64,000 nt of DNA from an uncultured Blautia sp. (lineage in GTDB: Bacteria > Bacillota > Clostridia > Lachnospirales > Lachnospiraceae). Positions 17,102 to 25,184 of the stretch are shown here, in pieces (positions within the stretch are counted from its first letter, which is position 1; the number at the start of each line of letters is the position of its first letter). Under the pieces are notes generated by a model that was not told the origin of the DNA, searched no databases, and saw nothing but the letters and a program-made list of their open reading frames with translations. The stretch lies in the NCBI GenBank assembly GCA_958367245.1, contig CATXEA010000005.1, positions 55,713 to 119,712 on the forward strand, in the 5' to 3' direction. Both the position numbers and the translations under genes were made by a program.

Positions 17102-17775
17102 TCTTTTCCTCCCCGGATTACATAACCTTCTCCAATGATGTTGTCGATGGGATCATATCCCAATTGTGCTTTTAACTTTCTGCGAAGTGAGGACATATGG
17201 ACTCGAACAGAATTAGAAAAGGTATCAGCATTACTATTCCAAACGTGTTCAATCAGTTCTTCTAACTTGATGACTCTGCCCTTGTGTAGTAGCAGATACT
17301 CCAGTATAGCAATTTCTTTTGAGGTCAGAGCAACTGGGGAATCTGCAGCAGTAACAGTTCTGGATACGGTATCAAAATAAAGGGAGTCACTTGACAAAAC
17401 TGTATTTTCCAGCACGGTTTTTCGGCGCAATAAAGAGCGTATCCGTGCCTCCAATTCTGCAAAATGAAATGGTTTCGTCAGATAGTCATTAGCTCCGAGA
17501 TCGAGCCCCTTAACCTTGTCCTCAATGTTATCCCTGGCAGACAGAATCAATACAGGTATATCCAGTTTTTCTTTTCGGATGCTTTTCAGTACAGAAAACC
17601 CATCCATTTTTGGTAAATTCAGATCCAAAATGATGAGATCGTAATTTTCACAAAAGCATTTTTCATCCGCACTTTCTCCATCTATAGCCATATCAATGGC
17701 ATAGCCTTTTAAGAGAAGGCCTTCTGAAAGAGAATCTCTTAGTTTTTTATCATCTTCAACGATTAATATTTTCAT
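17098..17775 (-). CDS. OmpR/PhoB-family response regulator
   Basis: This 225-residue protein has a receiver domain (acidic pocket ED at 7-9, phospho-acceptor D51 in LDLNLPKMDG, switch residue in LSAR, K in TKPF) and a C-terminal winged helix (LTSKEIAILEYLL, then VRVHMSSLRRKL). It is transcribed first in the minus-strand unit, with the kinase overlapping its stop. The promoter at 17800-17833 carries the same box as the TlpA-gene promoter, which argues that this regulator controls both its own gene and the downstream cassette. Confidence 0.93.
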   Translation of the reverse strand: MKILIVEDDKKLRDSLSEGLLLKGYAIDMAIDGESADEKCFCENYDLIILDLNLPKMDGFSVLKSIRKEKLDIPVLILSARDNIEDKVKGLDLGANDYLTKPFHFAELEARIRSLLRRKTVLENTVLSSDSLYFDTVSRTVTAADSPVALTSKEIAILEYLLLHKGRVIKLEELIEHVWNSNADTFSNSVRVHMSSLRRKLKAQLGYDPIDNIIGEGYVIRGGKD

Positions 17776-17799
17776 TTTTTCTACCCCGTTTTTATATGT

Positions 17800-17833
17800 A
17801 GTATATATGATGGATTATTAAATTTGTATAAAG
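17800..17833 (-). promoter_or_regulatory. Promoter and box of the response-regulator gene
   Basis: On the minus strand, CTTTATA-CAA-ATTTAATA (17816-17833) stands 10 bases upstream of TATACT (17800-17805). This is the same arrangement as at 15958-15991, and implies autoregulation. Confidence 0.75.
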
Positions 17834-18018
17834 ATAGGAATTATCTTTACTGTTTTGCCAATCTAAATCGCCTTTTTATTAAGTTCCTTTATGTTTTTAT
17901 TTAGAATAACATAAATCTCTAAGTAAGAGCAATCTGGTGATTGATGATATAAACAGCACAGTTGAAAAGTTTGTACAATGAATTAATCGTAAAACTTATA
18001 AAATTTATGTGTTACATA

Positions 18019-18063
18019 TTGACTATACGGTCTATTATAACTTATAATAGACCATGCAGTCAA
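18019..18063 (+). promoter_or_regulatory. TetR-gene promoter within a 45-base palindrome
   Basis: Perfect 12-bp arms GGTCTATTATAA and TTATAATAGACC flank one C (18029-18053). The outer arms TTGACT (18019-18024) and AGTCAA (18058-18063) pair as well. The promoter TTGACT, 18-base spacer, TATAAT (18043-18048) lies inside the palindrome, so bound repressor would block it. Autorepression by the adjacent TetR protein is the obvious reading. Confidence 0.85.
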
Positions 18064-18078
18064 TAATGGAGGAAAGAA

Positions 18079-18714
18079 ATGAAAAAACAAGAAAAAACTC
18101 AGAAAACCAAAGAACGAATTCTTGCTGCAGCTCTTCAGGAATTTGGAACTAAAAGTTACGATACAGCGTCAATTAACAGCATCTGTGAAATTGGAAAAAT
18201 TCCAAAAGGGCTCATCTACCACAATTTTAAAGGGAAAGATGAACTATATCTGCTTTGTGTAAAAAAAAGTTATGATGAATTGGTGGTGGCTTTGAAAGGG
18301 CAGACTTTTGAGATTCAGGATGCTAAGATGGCTCTGCAAAATTTTTTGATTATAAGGCAAAAATTTTTCCAGGAAAATCCTTTCTATGCAAACATTTTTT
18401 TCAATGCAGTGTTACAACCGCCGAAGCATCTGGTTCAAGAACTTATGGAGTTGCGTTGTGGGTTCGATGAATATTTTAGCCAGTGCTATCTTGCTATTTT
18501 GGATTGTTTGTCTTTAAGAGATGGAATTACAAGGGAAATGGCATTGGAATACTTTTTGATTGCCAGTGAAATGTTTAATGGTTATTTTCAGAAAAAAGTC
18601 GGGCAAAGTGGGGATTATCGGAAACTGGTTGAAGACCATGAAGGCAGACTGTCTGTAATATTTGACATTATGCTTTACGGGATTGCAAAAGAACCAATAG
18701 AGAAGAAAGGTTAG
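18079..18714 (+). CDS. TetR/AcrR family transcriptional regulator
   Basis: This 211-residue protein has an N-terminal helix-turn-helix typical of TetR (TKERILAAALQEFG, then ASINSICEIGKIPKGLIYHNFKGKDELY). The C-terminal ligand-binding region is all-helical and not recognisable by ligand. It starts at ATG 18079 behind GGAGG, and its stop is followed directly by the GTG of the antiporter gene. The long palindrome at 18019-18063 is the likely operator, so it probably represses itself and the downstream antiporter operon. Confidence 0.92.
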   Translation: MKKQEKTQKTKERILAAALQEFGTKSYDTASINSICEIGKIPKGLIYHNFKGKDELYLLCVKKSYDELVVALKGQTFEIQDAKMALQNFLIIRQKFFQENPFYANIFFNAVLQPPKHLVQELMELRCGFDEYFSQCYLAILDCLSLRDGITREMALEYFLIASEMFNGYFQKKVGQSGDYRKLVEDHEGRLSVIFDIMLYGIAKEPIEKKG

Positions 18715-20562
18715 GTGAAGAACATGCTTCAGTTATTTTTAAGATTATTGTTTACTATAGGGATTGCTTTTCTTGTGGGAAAGCTTGTTTCAAAAGTAAA
18801 GCTGCCGTCCATATTGGGATGGTTACTTACAGGAATGGTTTTAGGCCCCCACGCATTGTCACTGATGAATCAGCAGCTTTTGGACGCGCAGTGGTATCAG
18901 ACGATGGTACATATTCTTGAGTGTGGTGTCGGTTTGATGATTGGAACAGAACTTGTCTGGAACAAAATAAAGCGGTCAGGCAAGGCTATTATCATTACCA
19001 CACTGACACAGTCATTGGGAACATTTCTTGTGGTTTCCCTTGTTTTTGGCATCATATTTTATGTATCACATATCCCGGTTTATTTGGCATTTATTTTTGG
19101 AGGAATTGCACTTGCAACAGCACCGGCTCCGGCCTTGTCTATCGTCAGGGAATTTAAGACTACAGGACCGGTTACAAAAACATTAATTCCAATGGCGGCT
19201 CTGGATGATATTGTAGGCTGTATTGTCTTTTTCACGACGATTGCGGTTGTCGCAGGCAATCTTTCTGCGGGTGATCTGCCTGGATATATGATAGTCATTG
19301 TTGTTGTTCTGCCTTTACTCATTGGAGTTGTAACAGGTCTGGCAGCGGGATTTGTTTTAAAAAAAGAGCGAAGTAAAGCGATTACATTAATGCTGCTGAT
19401 GGCAATGATTATAGTAGCCTCTGGTGTCGGATTTATTTTTAATACACTGGTATTGCCTCGTCCCGTTTTGAATTTTATGTTGATTGGAATGGCTTTTTCA
19501 GCAACATTTTCCAATATGATTTCCGAAACAAGACTGGAACAGATCATGGAAGGATTCAATCCTTTTTTAGGTATTGCCATGATTGTAGTAATCCTGAATC
19601 TCGGTGCGCCTCTTGACTATCACTTGATTTTTGGAGCAGGTCTGTTTACTGCCATTTATATTTTAACAAGAGCAATAGGAAAATATTTTGGAGCATATTT
19701 TGGAGCAAGTATTTCAAAGTCTCCTGAAACTGTAAAAAAATATTTAGGTCTTACGCTTTTACCGCATTCTGGAGTTTCTCTTGTATTTACAGGTATTGCT
19801 GTTTCTGTTTTGACTACACCTGCGCCAGAGTGTGCAAAAATTGTTCAGGGAACTATTGCAGCGGCAGCGGTAATCAATGAGGTCATTGCTGTAATAACAG
19901 CCAAGAAGGGATTTGAGTGGGCTGGTGAATTGAAGGGTTCGAAAAGTAAGAGTGAAGATGATGTACAACATACAATTATTACAATCAGCAGACAGCATGG
20001 AAGCGGAGGACGTGAAATCGGAAGAAAAGTGGCAGAACAGCTGGGAATTCCATTCTATGACCAAGAAATTATTGATCTGGCATCAAAGGAGAGCAATCTT
20101 GATATCAGCTTTTTTGAGAATAGTGAAACAAAGGATGCAGGCAGTCTGCTTCACGAACTTTCTGCGGATAACCATGTCACGCTTCCGATTACAGATAGAG
20201 TATATTTGCACCAGGTTAAGGTGATTCGAGATATCGCAGCAAAGAGTGGATGCGTAATTGTAGGACGTTGTGCAGATACAATCTTAGCCGATTATCCGCA
20301 TCTTCTTCGGGTTTTTGTCTATGCGGACAAGAACATAAGACAAGAGCGTGTTGAAAATTGCTACCATGAATTGGCAAATGACCTGGAAAAGTTGGAGAAA
20401 AAACGTTGTTCCTATTATCAGCATTATACTGGAAAAAAATTTGGTGATGCACAAAATTATGATATGTGTCTGAATAGTGGCTCGCTTGGTCTGGATGAGT
20501 GCGTGAAAACAATTTGTTCTGCATACTTTAATCATACGGAAGCATACGAGGAGAAAAAGTGA
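18715..20562 (+). CDS. Cation:proton antiporter fused to a cytidylate-kinase-like domain
   Basis: This 615-residue protein has two unrelated parts. Residues 1 to about 395 form an antiporter of the CPA2/Kef type with about 12 membrane spans (LLTGMVLGPHAL, ATAPAPALSIVREFKTTGP, ALDDIVGC). Residues about 415-605 match the cytidylate-kinase-like family (TIITISRQHGSGGREIG, PFYDQEIIDLASKES, GRCADTILADYP), with RQHGSGG as the nucleotide-binding loop. The soluble domain could sense nucleotides and gate transport; this is inference. The start is uncertain: GTG 18715 has an SD only 4 bases away, and ATG 18724 would be 13 bases from it. PnuC follows with overlapping codons. Confidence 0.85.
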   Translation: MKNMLQLFLRLLFTIGIAFLVGKLVSKVKLPSILGWLLTGMVLGPHALSLMNQQLLDAQWYQTMVHILECGVGLMIGTELVWNKIKRSGKAIIITTLTQSLGTFLVVSLVFGIIFYVSHIPVYLAFIFGGIALATAPAPALSIVREFKTTGPVTKTLIPMAALDDIVGCIVFFTTIAVVAGNLSAGDLPGYMIVIVVVLPLLIGVVTGLAAGFVLKKERSKAITLMLLMAMIIVASGVGFIFNTLVLPRPVLNFMLIGMAFSATFSNMISETRLEQIMEGFNPFLGIAMIVVILNLGAPLDYHLIFGAGLFTAIYILTRAIGKYFGAYFGASISKSPETVKKYLGLTLLPHSGVSLVFTGIAVSVLTTPAPECAKIVQGTIAAAAVINEVIAVITAKKGFEWAGELKGSKSKSEDDVQHTIITISRQHGSGGREIGRKVAEQLGIPFYDQEIIDLASKESNLDISFFENSETKDAGSLLHELSADNHVTLPITDRVYLHQVKVIRDIAAKSGCVIVGRCADTILADYPHLLRVFVYADKNIRQERVENCYHELANDLEKLEKKRCSYYQHYTGKKFGDAQNYDMCLNSGSLGLDECVKTICSAYFNHTEAYEEKK

Positions 20563-21242
20563 TGAAATTAACAAACTATTTTACACGATATGAAATACTT
20601 CTATGGGTTTGCTCAGTTTTTATTATAATTAGTTCTTTCATTTATTTTGATACGAATAATTATTTTGTTTTGACAGCATCCTTAATAGGAGTCACATCAT
20701 TAATTTTCTGTGCTAAGGGAAATTCAATCGGTCAATTACTGATGATAATTTTTAGTTTATTATATGGATATATCTCTTACACTTTTAGTTACTATGGTGA
20801 AATGCTTACATATTTAGGAATGACTTTGCCGATGGCGATTCTGTCATTAATTACATGGTTGAAAAATCCATATGAGGACAATAACAATGAAGTGAAGATT
20901 GAAACGTTGACTGTAAAGGAAGTTAGATTTATGATGGTTCTAACAATCATTGTAACTTTTATTTTTTATTTTATTCTTGAATTTTTTAATACTTCTAATT
21001 TGTTTTTCAGTACAATATCAATCGCTACTAGCTTTATTGCTGTATATTTAACATATAAAAGGAGTTCATTTTATGCATTAGCTTATGCGGCAAATGATTT
21101 AGTGCTAATTATATTGTGGTATTTAGCTTCACTAGATAATTCGATGTATATTTCTGTTGTCATATGTTTTTGTATATTTTTTATTAATGATGTTTATGGT
21201 TACATGAATTGGAAAAAAATGAAATTGGCGCAAAGCATATAA
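20562..21242 (+). CDS. pnuC: PnuC-family nicotinamide riboside/NMN transporter
   Basis: This 226-residue membrane protein has about seven hydrophobic spans and the PnuC pattern: an N-terminal span pair, ISYTFSYYGEMLTYLGMTLP, ITWLKNP, and the C-terminal NDLVLIILWYLAS with FINDVYGYMNW. PnuC proteins take up vitamin-like nicotinamide riboside (or a relative, such as thiamine or riboflavin transporters of the same fold). ATG 20562, 8 bases after GAGGAG, is preferred over GTG 20559. Its start overlaps the antiporter stop. The gene is much richer in A+T than the genes after 22.8 kb, in line with a recently acquired segment. Confidence 0.8.
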   Translation: MKLTNYFTRYEILLWVCSVFIIISSFIYFDTNNYFVLTASLIGVTSLIFCAKGNSIGQLLMIIFSLLYGYISYTFSYYGEMLTYLGMTLPMAILSLITWLKNPYEDNNNEVKIETLTVKEVRFMMVLTIIVTFIFYFILEFFNTSNLFFSTISIATSFIAVYLTYKRSSFYALAYAANDLVLIILWYLASLDNSMYISVVICFCIFFINDVYGYMNWKKMKLAQSI

Positions 21243-21327
21243 AAAAGCAGAAAGAGCAACATTAGATTTAACAGCAACGGGATGAATACTGCTAAGTGCA
21301 GGTTTGTTTATGGAGGAGATTTGTATA

Positions 21328-21963
21328 ATGAAAACAATAACGTATCGTCCGATTGAAGAAAGAGATTACTTAAGTGTTGGTGAGATTATCAATCAGGCAT
21401 TCGGTTTGTATCGATATGTAGCAGACGAAAAAGTATTGAAGTATTTTAAGCAGCAATATGTGTATAGTTGTTTATCCGAGGCTACATATACTTTAGTAGC
21501 AGAGCAAAACGATAAAGTTATTGGTGTGATCATGGGAAATGCAAAATCAGATTATACAGTATTGGCGCATTTAAAGTATATACTTTCTACTTTTGGATAT
21601 GGAATTAAGATGAAATATCACGGACGAAAGTCAAAAGTGGGAATAGAAGACTATAAAAGACTTCATGAAATATACCACAACTTTTCGAAAAAGCATAAAG
21701 GCGAATTTGATGGCGTATTGACTTTATTTGCTGTGAATGAGAACTGTCGAGGATTAGGTGTGGGGAAAACGTTACTTGCAGGGTTGTTGGAATATTTGAA
21801 AAAACAAGATGTAAAACATATTTATCTTTATACTGACACCACCTGTAACTATGGTTTTTATGAATATCAAGGGTTTGAACGCTTGGAAGAACAATCGATA
21901 GTATTAACAAAAGACGGGCATCCGTTTGATATGGATGTATTCTTATATGACTATTTCGTGTAA
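21328..21963 (+). CDS. GNAT family N-acetyltransferase
   Basis: This 211-residue cytoplasmic enzyme has the acetyl-CoA loop NCRGLGVGKTLL (R-x-x-G-x-G/A pattern), a preceding beta strand FDGVLTLFAVN, and a C-terminal YGFYEYQGFERL segment. All are standard for GNAT acetyltransferases. The acceptor substrate is unknown. ATG 21328 sits 9 bases after GGAGGAG, so the longer open frame from 21304 is not the coding start. It is AT-rich like pnuC and stands alone, with an 85-base gap before it. Confidence 0.88.
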   Translation: MKTITYRPIEERDYLSVGEIINQAFGLYRYVADEKVLKYFKQQYVYSCLSEATYTLVAEQNDKVIGVIMGNAKSDYTVLAHLKYILSTFGYGIKMKYHGRKSKVGIEDYKRLHEIYHNFSKKHKGEFDGVLTLFAVNENCRGLGVGKTLLAGLLEYLKKQDVKHIYLYTDTTCNYGFYEYQGFERLEEQSIVLTKDGHPFDMDVFLYDYFV

Positions 21964-22051
21964 TTGTATATATGCATAGTATACTGCTAAAAACTATTGC
22001 GAAATGGGAAGTGAAATTGTAATTTTACAAAAAGGTTGAATGGAGGTTATT

Positions 22052-22400
22052 GTGGACAAAAAGAATTGTAAATACCCCCAAAATGAAGTATACGAAACAA
22101 TGGCTGACAAGTTGAATTATTTTTGTGAAATGCAACAAGATTTTTGGTTTGCTGTTATAAGAAAAGGCGATTTTAGGAATCTCTGGAAACCACAGATAGA
22201 GATTATTTTCATGCTAAAAGGAAAAGGAAAAATTCAATTTGGGAATATGAAGACTCTGTACCAGGTACAAGAAGAAGATATTTTTGTGATTAATAGCTTT
22301 GAAGTTCATAGCTTTGAATTAGAAGAGGATGCAGTTGCCTTGTCGCTCACCATGTCATTAAGGTTTGTGAACGCCTGCAATCCGGAAATTTTGAAATATC
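22052..22400 (+). pseudogene. AraC-type regulator, 5' remnant (cupin sensor only)
   Basis: A good ribosome-binding site (GGAGG) precedes GTG 22052 and the frame encodes an AraC-type N-terminal cupin domain (IEIIFMLKGKGKIQFGN, EEDIFVINSFEVHSFEL). The similarity ends around SLRFVNACNPEIL. The open frame runs on into an unrelated Arg-rich tail (to 22453), and the helix-turn-helix domain is missing. The sequence that follows is GH3 debris in another frame, so the regulator was cut by a deletion that joined it to a glycosidase gene. Confidence 0.75.
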
Positions 22401-22403
22401 AAG

Positions 22404-22769
22404 CAAATCGCAGAGGCTGTCAGAGCAGGAGAACTGGAAGAAGAGGTGCTTGATAAATCTTGTGAGGAGTTTTTAAATATTGTATTCAGATATACACTAC
22501 CTATGAGTACAGTAATTTAACTGTGGATAAGAGCTGTATGAAAGAATCAGAAACAGTGACAGTGGATGTGAAAAATACAGGAACGAAAACAGGAAAAGAA
22601 GTGATACAGTTATATGTAGGAAAGCAAGATGGAAATGTAATACGAAATGATGGAATCTATGATGGAAGGAATGCCTCTTCGTGCGGTACAGATGTTTGCA
22701 CCAGAAATTAAGCCGGAAATGTTAAATCAATTGATTGATATGTTAAATAATCAGGAGGGATTGAAATGA
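22404..22769 (+). pseudogene. Glycoside hydrolase family 3, fragments
   Basis: Three pieces lie in order but in different frames. 22404 onward reads QIAEAVRAGELEEEVLDKS, the last helix of the GH3 catalytic domain. From about 22505 comes TTYEYSNLTVDKS, then SETVTVDVKNTGTKTGKEVI, the fibronectin-III-like domain. About 22655-22769 reads MEGMPLRAVQMFAPE and QLIDMLNNQEGLK, a GH3 C-terminal tail. The whole central part is missing. The last stop codon overlaps the start of the carboxylesterase gene, which suggests this GH3 gene once headed that operon. Confidence 0.75.
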
Positions 22770-24328
22770 TGAAATTTAAGTTTGATGATGTACCGGTGCT
22801 CGAGACAACCAGTGGTAAATTAAAAGGATATTTTTATGATGGAGAATTTATCTTTAAGGGAGTTCCTTATGCTTATGCAGAAAGATTTCAAATGCCTCAG
22901 AAAATAACCTGGGAAGGGGTAAAAGAAGCTACTTCTTATGGGTTTGTATGCCCGCTTTTAGAACAGGACACTCCAAATGCAGAACTTATGGTACCACATC
23001 GCTACTGGCCTCAGAATGAACATTGCCAGAACCTGAACATCTGGACAAAGACGTTGGATTGTGACAGAAAACTTCCGGTTATTGTCTGGCTGCATGGAGG
23101 AGGATATTTTGCAGGATCTTCCATTGAACAGGTTGCTTATGATGGATTTAATATGTGTATGCAAGGTGACGCAGTTGTTGTGTCTGTGAATCACAGATTG
23201 AATGTGCTGGGGTATCTTGATCTTTCTCCATTTGATAAGAAATATGCGAATTCCGGTAATGCAGGCCATGCAGATATGGTAGCAGCTTTGAAATGGATAC
23301 ATGATAATATCGGATTATTTGGCGGAGACCCGGAAAATGTGACAATCTTCGGACAGTCCGGCGGTGGAATGAAGGTGGCAGACCTGATGCAGATTGCAGA
23401 TGCAGATGGTTTATTCCACAGAGCACTTATCATGAGTGGAGTAAGCAATTCCTCTCTTATGCCATCCTGTACGGGAAATGGACATGCAATTGTCAGTGCA
23501 CTTCTTCAGGAACTTGGTCTGTCAGAAAATGAATTGGGGAAATTAGAGACCATCCCTTATTACGAACTGGCGAATGCCTATAAGAAAGTAAGTCCAGCAC
23601 TTGCCATGAAAGGGGAATATATCGGTGGGGGCCCTCTCGTTGGCGAATACTATAAAGGAAATCCTCTTGATTATGGATTCCGGGATCATGCGTATGAGAT
23701 TCCGCTTATGGTTGGAAGTGTATTTGGGGAATTTGCATTTATGCCGTCAGATTATGATAAAAACAATCTTTCTGAGGAAGAAATAAAGAAAATCATCTAC
23801 AGGGTTTATCAGGAGCATACAGAAGAAATGGTTGAGATTTTCAAGAAGACGTATCCTGATAAAAATGTGACAGATTTGCTGTCTGTGGACAGAGTCATGC
23901 GGCAGCCATCAAAAGCAATTGCAAAGCTTCATGCAGAAGGAAAAAAAGCAGGAACATATCTGTATGATTTTACATTGGAATTTCCAATTTATCATAATAA
24001 AATTGCATGGCATTGCTCAGATATTCCATTTTTCTTTCATAATACAGACCTGGTGGAAATCTGTCAGATTCCAGAGACTGGAAAACGCCTGGAAAGCCAG
24101 ATGTTTGAAGCATTTATGGCATTTGCCAAAACAGGAGTTCCAAAGAGCGGCAAACTGCCTGAGTGGGAACCGGTAACAGGAGAGAAAGAACCTACTATGA
24201 TTTTTGACAGGGTATGTGAGCTCCGGTACAATTTTGATGATGAGTTATATAATAAGATTGACGGGATTCTGCCTCCGTTTAATTTAATGGAAATGATGAT
24301 GAATGAAGATAATACAATTCAGCATTAA
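22766..24328 (+). CDS. Type-B carboxylesterase/lipase family protein
   Basis: This 520-residue serine esterase has the carboxylesterase type-B landmarks: the N-terminal GVPYAYAERFQMPQ, oxyanion hole WLHGGGYFAGS, nucleophile elbow GQSGGG (S198), and a late SDIPFFFHNTD segment carrying the catalytic His region. It has no signal peptide, so it works in the cytoplasm. It opens an operon with a PAP2 phosphatase, a GH3 enzyme and a second esterase, which points to removal of ester groups (acetyl or aromatic acyl) from imported glycosides. The start may be ATG 22766 or 22769; both fit the AGGAGGG upstream. Confidence 0.9.
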   Translation: MMKFKFDDVPVLETTSGKLKGYFYDGEFIFKGVPYAYAERFQMPQKITWEGVKEATSYGFVCPLLEQDTPNAELMVPHRYWPQNEHCQNLNIWTKTLDCDRKLPVIVWLHGGGYFAGSSIEQVAYDGFNMCMQGDAVVVSVNHRLNVLGYLDLSPFDKKYANSGNAGHADMVAALKWIHDNIGLFGGDPENVTIFGQSGGGMKVADLMQIADADGLFHRALIMSGVSNSSLMPSCTGNGHAIVSALLQELGLSENELGKLETIPYYELANAYKKVSPALAMKGEYIGGGPLVGEYYKGNPLDYGFRDHAYEIPLMVGSVFGEFAFMPSDYDKNNLSEEEIKKIIYRVYQEHTEEMVEIFKKTYPDKNVTDLLSVDRVMRQPSKAIAKLHAEGKKAGTYLYDFTLEFPIYHNKIAWHCSDIPFFFHNTDLVEICQIPETGKRLESQMFEAFMAFAKTGVPKSGKLPEWEPVTGEKEPTMIFDRVCELRYNFDDELYNKIDGILPPFNLMEMMMNEDNTIQH

Positions 24329-24333
24329 TAAGA

Positions 24334-25179
24334 ATGGATGTAAAGAGTATGGGAAAAAATGAAAAAAAGATAGTTTTTTTGACGGGGATTCTATTGCTTG
24401 TGATTTTTACCTTTACAGACCTTCAAATTTCCCTTGCAATTGCCAATAAACCGGCATTTGCAAGGGTACTGGAGGTTGTTGGGGAAATTCCATTTACAAT
24501 TTTAACCCTAGTGGGATGTGGTGTGCTTGTCCGGTTTAGAAATAGGAAAGTTATGATTAAAAGATTAGCGGGACTTATTGGCGGCGGCTTTTTGTTCTTA
24601 TTGCTGTCCTATATGGGCGGCTTTATGACCTGGAATTATCTCAGTGATAATTTGGGAGAAATCTCTAAAATGTGGATACCGGTATTGGGGATTTTCATTG
24701 CAGCGGCAGCCGTTATAATTGTTTGGATGATTCCCGATGAAAAGAGAGAATGTGCATTGAGGTTTGCTGCAACAGCATTGGTTTATTTTGTGCTGGTGCT
24801 GGTAATCATGAATGCACTTAAAACAACCTGGGGAAGAATGAGGTTCCGGGAGATGACAGACCCTGCCACTGAATTTACCAGATGGTATCAGATTTGTAGC
24901 AGAGAGGGATTCGATAATGTCTATGCTTCGTTTCCTTCCGGACATTCAATGAATTCCGCCGGAGTTATTTTGCTTTTACTTTTACCGGATGTTATTCCGG
25001 TATTGCAGAAAAAGAAAAAAATTTTGCATATATTTGTATATGTCTGGTGTATTGCAGTAGGTGCAAGCCGTGTGTTTATGGGAGCACATTTTGCAAGTGA
25101 TGTGACAGTGGGAATTTTGCTTTCATTTGTACTATTTGAACTCTCGTGTACCATGATTTACAGACGAAAAAGGAGGTAA
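24334..25179 (+). CDS. PAP2-family membrane phosphatase
   Basis: This 281-residue membrane protein has about six spans and the three PAP2 motifs: KTTWGRMRFR (K-x6-R type, with R in place of the usual P after it), PSGH in ASFPSGHSMNS, and SRVFMGAHFASD (S-R-x5-H-x3-D). These enzymes dephosphorylate lipid or polyprenyl pyrophosphates on the outer face of the membrane. Its place between an esterase gene and a GH3 gene is unusual, with five bases to the gene before it and a near-overlap with the gene after it. A link to glycoside use is not obvious, and it may simply share transcription. Confidence 0.88.
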   Translation: MDVKSMGKNEKKIVFLTGILLLVIFTFTDLQISLAIANKPAFARVLEVVGEIPFTILTLVGCGVLVRFRNRKVMIKRLAGLIGGGFLFLLLSYMGGFMTWNYLSDNLGEISKMWIPVLGIFIAAAAVIIVWMIPDEKRECALRFAATALVYFVLVLVIMNALKTTWGRMRFREMTDPATEFTRWYQICSREGFDNVYASFPSGHSMNSAGVILLLLLPDVIPVLQKKKKILHIFVYVWCIAVGASRVFMGAHFASDVTVGILLSFVLFELSCTMIYRRKRR

Positions 25180-25184
25180 ACACT

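Larger units (their letters stand above)
17776..18078. other. 303-base intergenic region between divergent regulator genes
   Basis: It holds the response-regulator promoter (17800-17833, minus strand) at the left and the TetR promoter/operator (18019-18063, plus strand) at the right. The AT-rich middle (about 17840-18010) shows no gene, convincing hairpin or repeat. Confidence 0.7.

Noticed and set aside
25146..25184. Longer N-terminus for the GH3 gene at 25.2 kb
   Set aside because: It would overlap the PAP2 gene by 34 bases without a ribosome-binding site; TTG 25185 lies 8 bases after AGGAGG.
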